From an uncultured Bacilli bacterium (GTDB taxonomy: Bacteria; Bacillota_I; Bacilli_A; RF39; UBA660): 6,070 bases of DNA. This document shows, piece by piece, positions 1 to 5,545 of this stretch; the first letter of the stretch is position 1, and every line of letters begins with the position of its first letter. A program made the position numbers and the translations under genes. The notes under the pieces were generated by a model, which had not been told where the DNA came from, ran no database searches, and was given only the letters and a program-made list of their open reading frames with translations. The stretch is from assembly GCA_934130215.1 (NCBI GenBank), contig CAKOXR010000053.1:1-6070 (forward strand), read 5' to 3'.

Positions 1-488
1 TTAATTTCATTAATATTTATACCACATTCTGTACCTTTACCAGCCATAGTTTCTAATAAAATCATAACATTAGTATCAATACTCAATATTTTATTTAATG
101 CGTAACTAATATTTGATAGTGCTTTATCTCTTTCTATACCAACACTACTACCAGGATGTAATACTAAATATTTAATATTTAATTCTTCTAATCTTTCTAC
201 TTCTTGTCTAATAAACTTAATACTAAAATCATACTTTTCTGTATCATTATCATTAGCAAGATTAACTATATAAGGTGCATGTGCAACTACTTTATCCAAC
301 ATAATACCATTTTCTTTCATCTTATTTAAAGCCAAATAAGTTAATTCATCATTAATATTACATCTTCTAGTATTTTGTGGTGCACCTGTATAAAACATAA
401 ATGTATTGGCATTATAACTAATACATTCTTTAACACTTTTTAGTAATTGTTCTTTACTATCAAAAGAAACATGACTTCCTATAATCAT
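1..488 (-). CDS. nfo: Endonuclease IV (AP endonuclease), N-terminal part, cut by window edge
   Basis: Class II AP endonuclease of base excision repair: a TIM-barrel, trinuclear-zinc enzyme that cuts 5' of abasic sites in DNA. The 162 visible residues begin MIIGSHVSFD and contain TGAPQNTRR (residues 34-42), HAPYIVN (70-76), VLHPGSSVG (109-117) and LLETMAGKGTECG (144-156), all hallmarks of Firmicute Nfo proteins. His70, His111 and Glu146 correspond to zinc ligands of the E. coli enzyme (His69, His109, Glu145). The family is usually about 280-300 residues, so roughly the last 130 lie beyond the left edge; no stop or frameshift is seen in the visible part. The ATG is supported by AGGTGA six bases upstream and a good promoter at 507-535. 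The gene is divergent from the 76-residue gene at 569. Identification is by recalled family motifs, not a search. Confidence 0.95.
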   Translation of the reverse strand, partial: MIIGSHVSFDSKEQLLKSVKECISYNANTFMFYTGAPQNTRRCNINDELTYLALNKMKENGIMLDKVVAHAPYIVNLANDNDTEKYDFSIKFIRQEVERLEELNIKYLVLHPGSSVGIERDKALSNISYALNKILSIDTNVMILLETMAGKGTECGININEI

Positions 489-506
489 TCTACTTCACCT
501 ATAAAC

Positions 507-535
507 ATTTTATAATATTTCTTTTTATTTATCAA
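507..535 (-). promoter_or_regulatory. Sigma-A-type promoter of nfo
   Basis: Read on the minus strand, TTGATA (530-535) is followed after 17 bases by TAAAAT (507-512). Each hexamer matches its consensus at five of six positions. Initiation would fall near position 500, right at the AGGTGA ribosome site, giving a leader of only about 12 bases. The element overlaps the opposing plus-strand promoter. Confidence 0.65.
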
Positions 536-550
536 TATAAGTGTTATACT
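522..550 (+). promoter_or_regulatory. Probable promoter of the 569-1202 gene pair
   Basis: TATACT at 545-550 is a good -10 element. The hexamer 17 bases upstream, TTTTTA at 522-527, is a weak -35. Initiation would be near 557, at the GGTGAT ribosome site (557-562), so the leader would be about 12 bases. The footprint overlaps the nfo promoter, so the two probably compete for polymerase. TATAAT at 511-516 is an alternative -10, but it has a poorer -35. Confidence 0.45.
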
Positions 551-553
551 TAT
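537..553. repeat. Small inverted repeat over the -10 of the 569 gene; possible operator
   Basis: ATAAGT (537-542), five bases, then ACTTAT (548-553): a perfect 6-bp dyad straddling the TATACT -10 element. Its position would suit a repressor site, but a 6-bp A/T-rich dyad can easily arise by chance in DNA of this composition. Confidence 0.25.
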
Positions 554-568
554 TTTGGTGATATTATT

Positions 569-799
569 ATGGATGAATTAAAAATGAATTATTATAAATA
601 TATTAAACATGTTGTAATAGAACTAAGAAATAATTATAGTTTAAATATTAAAACTATAAATTTAATATTAGATAAAAGTGAAATATATAGAATTTATACT
701 AAAGGACCACATTTACTTTTAAGTACACCAATAGAAAAAACATCTCAACACTTATATACATTTTATAGAAAGAAAATATTGAATGAAAAAATTATTTAA
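569..799 (+). CDS. Hypothetical 76-residue protein
   Basis: Not recognised. It is a small, Lys/Tyr/Ile-rich, probably cytoplasmic protein without a signal peptide or membrane segment. Residues 1-35 look helical; the middle (residues 36-53, containing KGPHLLLSTP) may form strands; a basic tail, FYRKKILNEKII, follows. The start is supported by GGTGAT (557-562) six bases upstream and a -10 element at 545-550. The last 17 bases overlap the downstream membrane protein gene in another frame, so the two are probably co-transcribed and translationally coupled. Codon use matches the neighbours. Without a homology search no role can be assigned. Its reality rests on the ribosome site, promoter and overlap, rather than on any domain. 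Confidence 0.7.
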   Translation: MDELKMNYYKYIKHVVIELRNNYSLNIKTINLILDKSEIYRIYTKGPHLLLSTPIEKTSQHLYTFYRKKILNEKII

Positions 800-1202
800 A
801 GAAAATAGCAAATCATTATTGATAATATGTATTTTAGAAACAATATTAAGTTTATATTTTCTAATATATTTTAGCTATATGGATAAATTAAATTATATTG
901 AAAGTAATTTAACAAATACTAGTGATTTAGCACTTTTAATACAAAATATGTATACTTCTACTTGGTGGGCTTTAATAATAAGTTTTATAATATTAATTAG
1001 TATTTTAACAATAACTAGTATAATATATAAAAAACAAGAATATCATTTCATTGCAATATGTTTATGGATTATGTTATTTATACTTGCATTAGACTTCAAT
1101 AAATCTATATCATATAATTTAAGTAATATAGCAATATTTATACCAATAATATTATTTAATATAATATCATATAAAAATCAAAAAAATATAAGTAAAATCT
1201 AA
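783..1202 (+). CDS. Hypothetical four-helix integral membrane protein
   Basis: A 139-residue protein of unknown function with four predicted membrane helices, at about residues 11-31, 62-82, 87-105 and 113-129, joined by an outward- or inward-facing loop of about 30 residues (32-61) with Asn/Thr/Ser-rich sequence. A WW pair (residues 61-62) opens the second helix. Both termini are Lys/Asn-rich, consistent with cytoplasmic ends. The ATG lies inside the end of the preceding gene (17-base overlap), and only a weak purine stretch (AGAAAG, about ten bases upstream) precedes it, so translation may depend on ribosomes arriving from the 76-residue gene. The stop codon overlaps that of the convergent amidoligase gene. 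It could be a small accessory membrane protein; nothing visible identifies a transporter or enzyme motif. Confidence 0.75.
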   Translation: MKKLFKENSKSLLIICILETILSLYFLIYFSYMDKLNYIESNLTNTSDLALLIQNMYTSTWWALIISFIILISILTITSIIYKKQEYHFIAICLWIMLFILALDFNKSISYNLSNIAIFIPIILFNIISYKNQKNISKI

Positions 1203-1221
1203 ACTAAACTTATATTTTTTT
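1180..1221. terminator. Bidirectional hairpin terminator inside two convergent gene ends
   Basis: AAAAAAATATAAGT (1180-1193) and its exact complement ACTTATATTTTTTT (1208-1221) form a 14-bp stem with a 14-base loop. Only one pair is G:C, so the hairpin is weak, but it ends in a seven-T run in either direction, as expected for an intrinsic terminator. Both stop codons (1199-1202) lie in the loop, and each arm is coding sequence for one gene. Confidence 0.6.
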
Positions 1222-2320
1222 CTTTCCAAAATTTACTTGTTTTTACTAACTCTTTTCTTTTTAAACATAATTCATATCCCTTAAAATATTGTTTCAAAAA
1301 ATTAATTTTATCTAAATTATTATCATAAAATAAATCAACAAACTTTAAAACTTTTTCTATATTAATTTCATAATCATAAGCTGAATCACATTTATTTAAA
1401 ATTCTATCAATATCTCTACCTATTTCATACTCTATATATTCTATATCAAAACTATCTTTATTTATATTAAGAATCATTTTTATTATAGAATTAATATTAT
1501 TTTGCCATATAATTTCTTCAATAGTGCCATTAGGTCTTCTAAACTCTAATGTATTTTTTTCATTAAATAAATCAAAGCTAAAACAAGTTGTATATAAAGC
1601 TTTTGTTCTAGGAATATAAAAATAAGAATTATCTTCATTCATCATATAATTTTTACATAAACCAGCATATTTAATAGCACTTTCTCTTATATTAACATAT
1701 TCTCCACAAAAAAATCTATTTAATATATCTTCATATAACATATAACATTTTATAAACTTAGAATAATTATACTCATTATGAAATATTGGTAATCCAATAT
1801 GAAAATGTCCTCCTGTTCTACCAGATATAGTTTTAGCATTATGTTTTTTTAAAAAATTACATATTATTTTTAACTCATTCCAAGATTTAATACTATCATT
1901 TAAAATAGGACTAACAATTTCATTACCATTATTTAAAGAAGAATCACTAACTATATCCCAAAATAAATTATTATTTACAAAATACTCATATATTTTTTCT
2001 AATTCTAAAGATTCATATTCTATTTCTATCCCAAAAGTAATATCACTACTAACATTAATATTATCTCTATATAATATATAATAATTATTAAGAAAATCAA
2101 AAAAATCTAATAAATCAATATTTTTTAATAATGAATAATTATCTATATTAATATTTTCTAAATTAAAACTTTTACTATGTTTATTAATAAAATCTATATT
2201 ATGTTCGATCATATTTAAAGTATCATCTATATATGCTTGATTAGTATCAGTATTTTTATTCTTTAATCCTAATAAATATTCTCTTTCTAATTGTAATTCA
2301 TTAAAAACATTTTTTACCAT
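1199..2320 (-). CDS. Amidoligase-family enzyme (glutamine-synthetase-fold COOH-NH2 ligase)
   Basis: A 373-residue protein (from the ATG) resembling the Amidoligase_2 family, enzymes predicted to form amide or peptide bonds with ATP on the glutamine synthetase/gamma-glutamylcysteine ligase fold. Residues 1-90 are a helical N-terminal extension with no recognised domain. The catalytic core then shows, in order, FGIEIEYE (96-103; Glu99 and Glu101 as metal/ATP ligands), W121 with VSDSSL (124-129), E134-IVSP (to 138), TGGHFHIG (169-176; His172, His174) and TLEFRRPNGT (257-266; Glu259, Arg261, Arg262). These match the family's GxExE, D-S, ExVSP, GxHxH and EFR signatures, so it is probably active. 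Substrates are unknown. A TTG 18 bases upstream is in frame but has no ribosome site, whereas AAAGGGGA directly precedes the ATG. The gene stands alone, with its own promoter divergent from rnjA. No peptidase, cyclotransferase or phage gene, partners often seen with this family, is adjacent. The family call is from motifs only. Confidence 0.8.
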   Translation of the reverse strand: MVKNVFNELQLEREYLLGLKNKNTDTNQAYIDDTLNMIEHNIDFINKHSKSFNLENINIDNYSLLKNIDLLDFFDFLNNYYILYRDNINVSSDITFGIEIEYESLELEKIYEYFVNNNLFWDIVSDSSLNNGNEIVSPILNDSIKSWNELKIICNFLKKHNAKTISGRTGGHFHIGLPIFHNEYNYSKFIKCYMLYEDILNRFFCGEYVNIRESAIKYAGLCKNYMMNEDNSYFYIPRTKALYTTCFSFDLFNEKNTLEFRRPNGTIEEIIWQNNINSIIKMILNINKDSFDIEYIEYEIGRDIDRILNKCDSAYDYEINIEKVLKFVDLFYDNNLDKINFLKQYFKGYELCLKRKELVKTSKFWKEKNISLV

Positions 2321-2324
2321 AAAA

Positions 2325-2332
2325 TCCCCTTT
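2325..2332 (-). promoter_or_regulatory. Ribosome binding site deciding the amidoligase start
   Basis: AAAGGGGA on the minus strand sits four bases before the ATG at 2320. The in-frame TTG at 2338 has only a TTTTAC-type sequence upstream and lies about three bases from the predicted transcription start, so the ATG is the better start. Confidence 0.7.
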
Positions 2333-2347
2333 TTTCAAGTAAAAACT

Positions 2348-2376
2348 ATTATATTACAAAATGAATTTATACGCAA
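2348..2376 (-). promoter_or_regulatory. Sigma-A-type promoter of the amidoligase gene
   Basis: Minus strand: TTGCGT (2371-2376), exactly 17 bases, then a perfect TATAAT (2348-2353). Initiation near 2341 would give a leader of about 21 bases to the ATG at 2320. The gene is therefore probably expressed on its own, at a reasonable basal level. Confidence 0.75.
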
Positions 2377-2379
2377 CAC

Positions 2380-2408
2380 TAGACAAAATAAAAAAAAAGT
2401 ATTATAAT
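2380..2408 (+). promoter_or_regulatory. Sigma-A-type promoter of rnjA
   Basis: TAGACA (2380-2385; five of six to consensus), 17 bases, then a perfect TATAAT (2403-2408). Initiation near 2415 leaves a leader of about 43 bases. Its -35 hexamer is only three bases from the -35 of the divergent amidoligase promoter. Confidence 0.75.
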
Positions 2409-2443
2409 TACTTTATTCTTATAGCTTTGTAATTAATTTTTTT

Positions 2444-2450
2444 AAGGAGG
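2444..2450 (+). promoter_or_regulatory. Strong ribosome binding site of rnjA
   Basis: AAGGAGG, a full match to the anti-Shine-Dalgarno core, seven bases before the ATG at 2458. It is the strongest such site in the window, consistent with an abundant housekeeping product. Confidence 0.85.
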
Positions 2451-2457
2451 AATATAA

Positions 2458-4128
2458 ATGAAAAACAATGATACAAGTACGCTTGTATTTGCTTTAGGTG
2501 GTTTAGGCGAAATAGGAAAAAATATGTATGTTGTCGAAACAAATCATGATTTAATAATTATTGATGCAGGAGTTATGTTTCCTGAAGATGAACTTCTAGG
2601 AATAGATTATGTTATTCAAGATATTACATATTTAAAACAAAAAGAAAAGAAAATTAGAGGGTTATTTATAACTCATGGACACGAAGACCATATAGGTGGT
2701 ATTACATTTTTATTACAAAGCATAGAAGTACCACATATATATGCTCCTCGTATAGCAGCTGATTTAATACAAAAAAAATTAGATGATAAAAATATAAGAT
2801 ATGACAACTTAGAAATAATTGACGAAAAATCATTTATTAAATTTAAAACAATGAATGTAGAATTTATAAATACTACACATTCTATTCCAGATTCATATGC
2901 AATAGTAGTACACTCACCTGCTGGAATAATCATGACGACTGGAGATTTTAAATTTGATTTAACTCCAATTGGTCCTATGGCTGATATACACAAAATGGCA
3001 CAATTAGGAGCCAAAGGAGTAAAATTATTATTATCTGATAGTACAAATGCTTTAAGTGATGGATTTTCTAAAAGTGAAAGTTCTGTAGATGAAGCATTAG
3101 GTGATATATTTAGTAAAATAAAATCTAGAATTATTATTGCAACATTTGCATCTAATATTTATAGAATTAAACATATTGTTGAAACGTGTAGGAAAAATAA
3201 TAGAAAAATAATTACATTTGGTAGAAGCATGGAAAATGCTAAAGAAATAGCATTAAAAAATAATTTAATAAAAGATAGCAATATATTTATAGATGCTAAT
3301 GAAGCAAAAGGATTAAAAAAAGACCAAATATGTATATTATGTACAGGTTCTCAAGGAGAACCTCTAGCAGCTCTTTCGCGTATTGCAAATGGTACACATA
3401 AACAAATACAATTATTACCAGATGATGTTGTAGTATTCTCTTCAAGCCCTATTCCAGGAAATCGAGCAAGTATAAATAAAATAATTAATAAATTATATTT
3501 AAAAGGTGTAAAAGTATATACTAATACTGAACTAGCAGACATTCATACTTCAGGACATGCTAAAGGTGAAGAATTAAAATGGATGTTAAGAATAATTAAA
3601 CCTGAATACTTTATGCCAGTACATGGTGAATATAGAATGTTAAAACGTCATAGAGATTTAGCAATTAGTTGTGACGTAAAACGAGATAATATATTTATAA
3701 TGAAAAATGGAGACGTTTTGGAATTAACTAAAAATGATGCACATTTAGGTAAAAAAGTTCAAGCAGGAGATGTTTATGTAGATGGTTCACGTATAGGAGA
3801 TATAGGAAGTATTGTTATAAAAGATAGAAAATTAATGAGTAATGATGGTATTCTTGTTACAATAATTAATATTGACCCAATAAAAAGAGAATTATTGATA
3901 AAACCTAATATAACTACTAGAGGATTTATATTAGTTAATGAAAATGTTGAATTAATACATAACATAGAAAATAAAGTAAGTAATATTGTAAAAAATTCAT
4001 TACATAATGGATATAACTATATTAATTTAAAAAATCAAATAATATTAGAATTAAATCCATATATAATTGAAATGACCGGTAGAAGACCTATAATATTACC
4101 AGTAATTATGGAAGTAAAAAATAGATAG
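2458..4128 (+). CDS. rnjA: Ribonuclease J1
   Basis: Cytoplasmic zinc-dependent 5'-to-3' exoribonuclease and endoribonuclease central to mRNA turnover and RNA maturation in Firmicutes. Its 556 residues match the usual length (about 555 in B. subtilis RNase J1). The N-terminal metallo-beta-lactamase domain has THGHEDHIGG (72-81; His73, His75, Asp77, His78), His141 in TTHSIPDS and TGDFKFD (161-167; Asp163). A beta-CASP domain follows (about 200-370, with FGRSMEN, CTGSQGEP and SSSPIPGN). The core is completed by TSGHAKGEE (364-372) and MPVHGEYR (386-393; His389). The C-terminal domain ends RRPIILPVIMEV, typical of the family. The intact HEDHIGG motif favours J1 over J2, whose copy of this motif is degenerate in B. 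subtilis. No frameshift is seen. The gene is probably monocistronic: it has its own promoter and ribosome site, and its stop lies in a hairpin terminator shared with the convergent dehydrogenase gene. Confidence 0.97.
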   Translation: MKNNDTSTLVFALGGLGEIGKNMYVVETNHDLIIIDAGVMFPEDELLGIDYVIQDITYLKQKEKKIRGLFITHGHEDHIGGITFLLQSIEVPHIYAPRIAADLIQKKLDDKNIRYDNLEIIDEKSFIKFKTMNVEFINTTHSIPDSYAIVVHSPAGIIMTTGDFKFDLTPIGPMADIHKMAQLGAKGVKLLLSDSTNALSDGFSKSESSVDEALGDIFSKIKSRIIIATFASNIYRIKHIVETCRKNNRKIITFGRSMENAKEIALKNNLIKDSNIFIDANEAKGLKKDQICILCTGSQGEPLAALSRIANGTHKQIQLLPDDVVVFSSSPIPGNRASINKIINKLYLKGVKVYTNTELADIHTSGHAKGEELKWMLRIIKPEYFMPVHGEYRMLKRHRDLAISCDVKRDNIFIMKNGDVLELTKNDAHLGKKVQAGDVYVDGSRIGDIGSIVIKDRKLMSNDGILVTIINIDPIKRELLIKPNITTRGFILVNENVELIHNIENKVSNIVKNSLHNGYNYINLKNQIILELNPYIIEMTGRRPIILPVIMEVKNR

Positions 4129-4146
4129 AAAAAACTATCTATTTTT
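4117..4146. terminator. Bidirectional hairpin terminator shared by rnjA and the SDR gene
   Basis: A perfect 12-bp stem (4117-4128 with 4135-4146) and a six-A loop; each 3' arm ends in five T residues. The arm reads AAA AAT AGA TAG on both strands, so it is exactly Lys-Asn-Arg-stop for both convergent genes. Only two G:C pairs are present, so it may be only moderately efficient. Confidence 0.7.
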
Positions 4147-4905
4147 GTTATATTTATTAATTTTAACATTTTGAATATGATAATTAATTCTAAGCAATAA
4201 CTTAGTAGGAATAAATCTTGTTAAGAATATAACTATCTTCATTTTCAAAGTAGGAATAATAATTAATTTGTTTTTAAACATTTTATCAATTGCATAATGA
4301 GCCACATATTCACTAGTTGCACTTTTTGTATTAAAAGAACCTCCAGCAACTTTATTAAAATTAGTATCTACAGGACCAGGACATAAAATACTTATTTTAA
4401 CATTACTATTCATATGTTTTAACTCTTCGTATATTGCTAAACTTTCTTTTAAAACATAATTCTTAGTAGAATAATATGTAGATAATTTTGGCCCAGCCAT
4501 AAATCCAGCACTCGATGCTACATTCAATATACGTCCTTTATCTTTTTTAACAAAATCAATTAAAAATAATTTAGTTAATATATGTAATGTAATAATATTC
4601 AAATTAATCATTTCTAGTTCTCTATCTAAAGAAGTATCAATAAAGTTACCAAATAGGCCAAATCCAGCATTATTTATAAGAATATCAATATCTTCATTTT
4701 TAACTTTATCATAAAATTTATAAACATTATCTATTATACTTAAATCTATATCATAAACTTTAACATTAGTTTTAATATTATTTTTAACTTCATTTAATTT
4801 TTCTTTATTTCTACCTACTAATATCAAATCATATCCCATATTTGATAAATAATAAGCCATATCTCTTCCTATTCCACTACTTCCACCAGTAATAATTGCC
4901 TTCAT
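4135..4905 (-). CDS. Short-chain dehydrogenase/reductase (SDR), classical type
   Basis: A 256-residue NAD(P)-dependent oxidoreductase with a Rossmann fold. Visible motifs: nucleotide-binding TGGSSGIG (residues 6-13), VGRN (30-33; the Arg suggests NADP(H) preference), NNAG (78-81), the MINLNI segment with the likely catalytic Asn at 103, SS at 131-132 with Ser132 catalytic, YYSTK (144-148; Tyr144, Lys148) and PGPVDT (176-181). The catalytic Asn-Ser-Tyr-Lys tetrad is complete, so it should be active; the substrate cannot be read from sequence. The C-terminal 35 residues are hydrophobic and basic (around TLKMKIVIFLTRFIPTK) and might contact the membrane, as in some YqjQ/DltE-like SDRs. A longer reading from an ATG at 4950 would add 15 residues before the first beta strand; AGGAGA lies six bases before the ATG at 4905, which also places the Rossmann strand at the N-terminus as usual. 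It is transcribed apart from the upstream gene, which has its own terminator. Confidence 0.92.
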   Translation of the reverse strand: MKAIITGGSSGIGRDMAYYLSNMGYDLILVGRNKEKLNEVKNNIKTNVKVYDIDLSIIDNVYKFYDKVKNEDIDILINNAGFGLFGNFIDTSLDRELEMINLNIITLHILTKLFLIDFVKKDKGRILNVASSAGFMAGPKLSTYYSTKNYVLKESLAIYEELKHMNSNVKISILCPGPVDTNFNKVAGGSFNTKSATSEYVAHYAIDKMFKNKLIIIPTLKMKIVIFLTRFIPTKLLLRINYHIQNVKINKYNKNR

Positions 4906-4911
4906 ATAATT

Positions 4912-4917
4912 TCTCCT
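4912..4917 (-). promoter_or_regulatory. Ribosome binding site deciding the SDR start
   Basis: AGGAGA on the minus strand, six bases before the ATG at 4905. It rules in the shorter protein over the in-frame ATG at 4950, which would put 15 extra residues before the conserved first strand. Confidence 0.8.
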
Positions 4918-4954
4918 AACATAGTAATATAAAATTGTATCTATATACATTTTC

Positions 4955-4972
4955 TTAATTTAATTAAATTAA
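4955..4972. repeat. 18-bp perfect palindrome upstream of the SDR gene
   Basis: TTAATTTAATTAAATTAA is identical to its own reverse complement over 18 bases, with no spacer. It lies about 50 bases upstream of the SDR start, in the 147-base gap, downstream of a possible promoter. It could be an operator for a dimeric regulator. It consists only of A and T, so chance formation is possible. Confidence 0.35.
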
Positions 4973-5012
4973 TAAGTGAAAATTAAATATATTCTATAGT
5001 ATTTACATATAA

Positions 5013-5021
5013 ATTGTAGCA
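5013..5021 (-). promoter_or_regulatory. Possible extended -10 promoter element of the SDR gene
   Basis: Minus strand TGCTACAAT (5013-5021) fits an extended -10 (TGn plus a TATAAT-like hexamer). No good -35 is found 17 bases upstream, where the terminator T-run of the previous gene lies. Other A/T-rich hexamers nearer the gene are possible, so the SDR promoter is not settled. Initiation here would leave a leader of about 100 bases containing the 18-bp palindrome. Confidence 0.25.
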
Positions 5022-5033
5022 TAATTTTAAAAA

Positions 5034-5058
5034 AAATAATTCTTTTTTTGAATTATTT
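5034..5058 (-). terminator. Intrinsic terminator of the 5053-6064 operon
   Basis: Minus strand: AAATAATTC, a seven-A loop, GAATTATTT (9-bp perfect stem, 5050-5058 with 5034-5042), running into eight consecutive T residues (complement of 5029-5036). The TAA stop of the upstream gene is inside the 5' arm, as at the other gene ends in this window. Confidence 0.7.
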
Positions 5059-5529
5059 CTTATTTTTATATATTAAAATTTTTTCTTTAACAATTGAATT
5101 ATAAGCATCTAATAAGATATTTATCTTTGTATCTAATGCTTCTTTTAATTTTTCTTTAGAACATTCTTCATCTACACCAAGTAGCTTATAAGGATTATTT
5201 TCTACTATTTTTATATCAATATTAACATTTAAACATTGCGCAAAATAAATTGCTAATCCACCTAATCCATTATATTCTATAAATTTATATATAAATCTTT
5301 TTTTTAAAAGTTCTTGTTCTTCATTAGATATTTTAAGTAAAACTTTTCTGTTTTTTATAATTGTATATTTTCCAATAAATATTTTACCTCTATTATATAT
5401 AATGTATTCTGTTATATCATAATTATTAAATTTGTTATAACAACTCATTTCAAACCATTCAATTTTATCTGGTATTCTATATAAATATTCTGCACCAGAA
5501 TCAAAAAAATTTATTTTAATTTTATCCAT
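5053..5529 (-). CDS. Hypothetical protein with a J-domain-like, HPD-less C-terminus
   Basis: A 158-residue protein that I do not recognise as a whole. Residues 1-110 look like a mixed alpha/beta domain, with strand-like stretches (TEYIIYNRGKIFIGKYTII, about 40-58) and a helix (about 69-86) leading to EYNGLGGLAIYFAQ. The C-terminus, NPYKLLGVDEECSKEKLKEAL (112-132) followed by an INILLDAYNSIV helix, resembles helix I and helix II of a DnaJ J-domain, but the HPD tripeptide and its loop are missing, so Hsp70 stimulation is not expected. No membrane segment or signal peptide is seen. AGGTGG four bases before the ATG at 5529 supports this start over an upstream TTG at 5583 that would overlap the preceding gene. 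It lies 16 bases after the membrane protein gene, so the two form an operon, closed by a hairpin over the stop codon. Confidence 0.8.
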   Translation of the reverse strand: MDKIKINFFDSGAEYLYRIPDKIEWFEMSCYNKFNNYDITEYIIYNRGKIFIGKYTIIKNRKVLLKISNEEQELLKKRFIYKFIEYNGLGGLAIYFAQCLNVNIDIKIVENNPYKLLGVDEECSKEKLKEALDTKINILLDAYNSIVKEKILIYKNKK

Positions 5530-5533
5530 AAAA

Positions 5534-5539
5534 CCACCT
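5534..5539 (-). promoter_or_regulatory. Ribosome binding site deciding the start of the 158-residue protein
   Basis: Minus strand AGGTGG, four bases before the ATG at 5529. The short spacing suits a site pairing with the 3' part of the anti-Shine-Dalgarno. It sits in the 16-base gap after the upstream stop. Confidence 0.65.
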
Positions 5540-5545
5540 AAATTG

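Noticed and set aside
1180..1221. Shared KNIS tails as evidence that the membrane protein and amidoligase are related or carry a common sorting tag
   Set aside because: The identity is fully explained by the DNA inverted repeat read on opposite strands.
2321..2338. TTG at 2338 as amidoligase start
   Set aside because: No ribosome site precedes it and it is only about three bases from the predicted transcription start. The ATG at 2320 has AAAGGGGA just upstream.
2409..2457. Riboswitch or leader-peptide control in the rnjA leader
   Set aside because: The predicted leader is only about 43 bases, A/T-rich, with no strong stem or small reading frame with a ribosome site.
2673..3965. Open frames on the minus strand inside rnjA (2673-3014, 3351-3542, 3774-3965)
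   Set aside because: They lie wholly antisense to a full-length conserved RNase J1 with no coding break, and their translations show no recognisable protein features.
4906..4950. ATG at 4950 as SDR start
   Set aside because: It would add 15 residues before the Rossmann strand, and the AGGAGA site fits the ATG at 4905.
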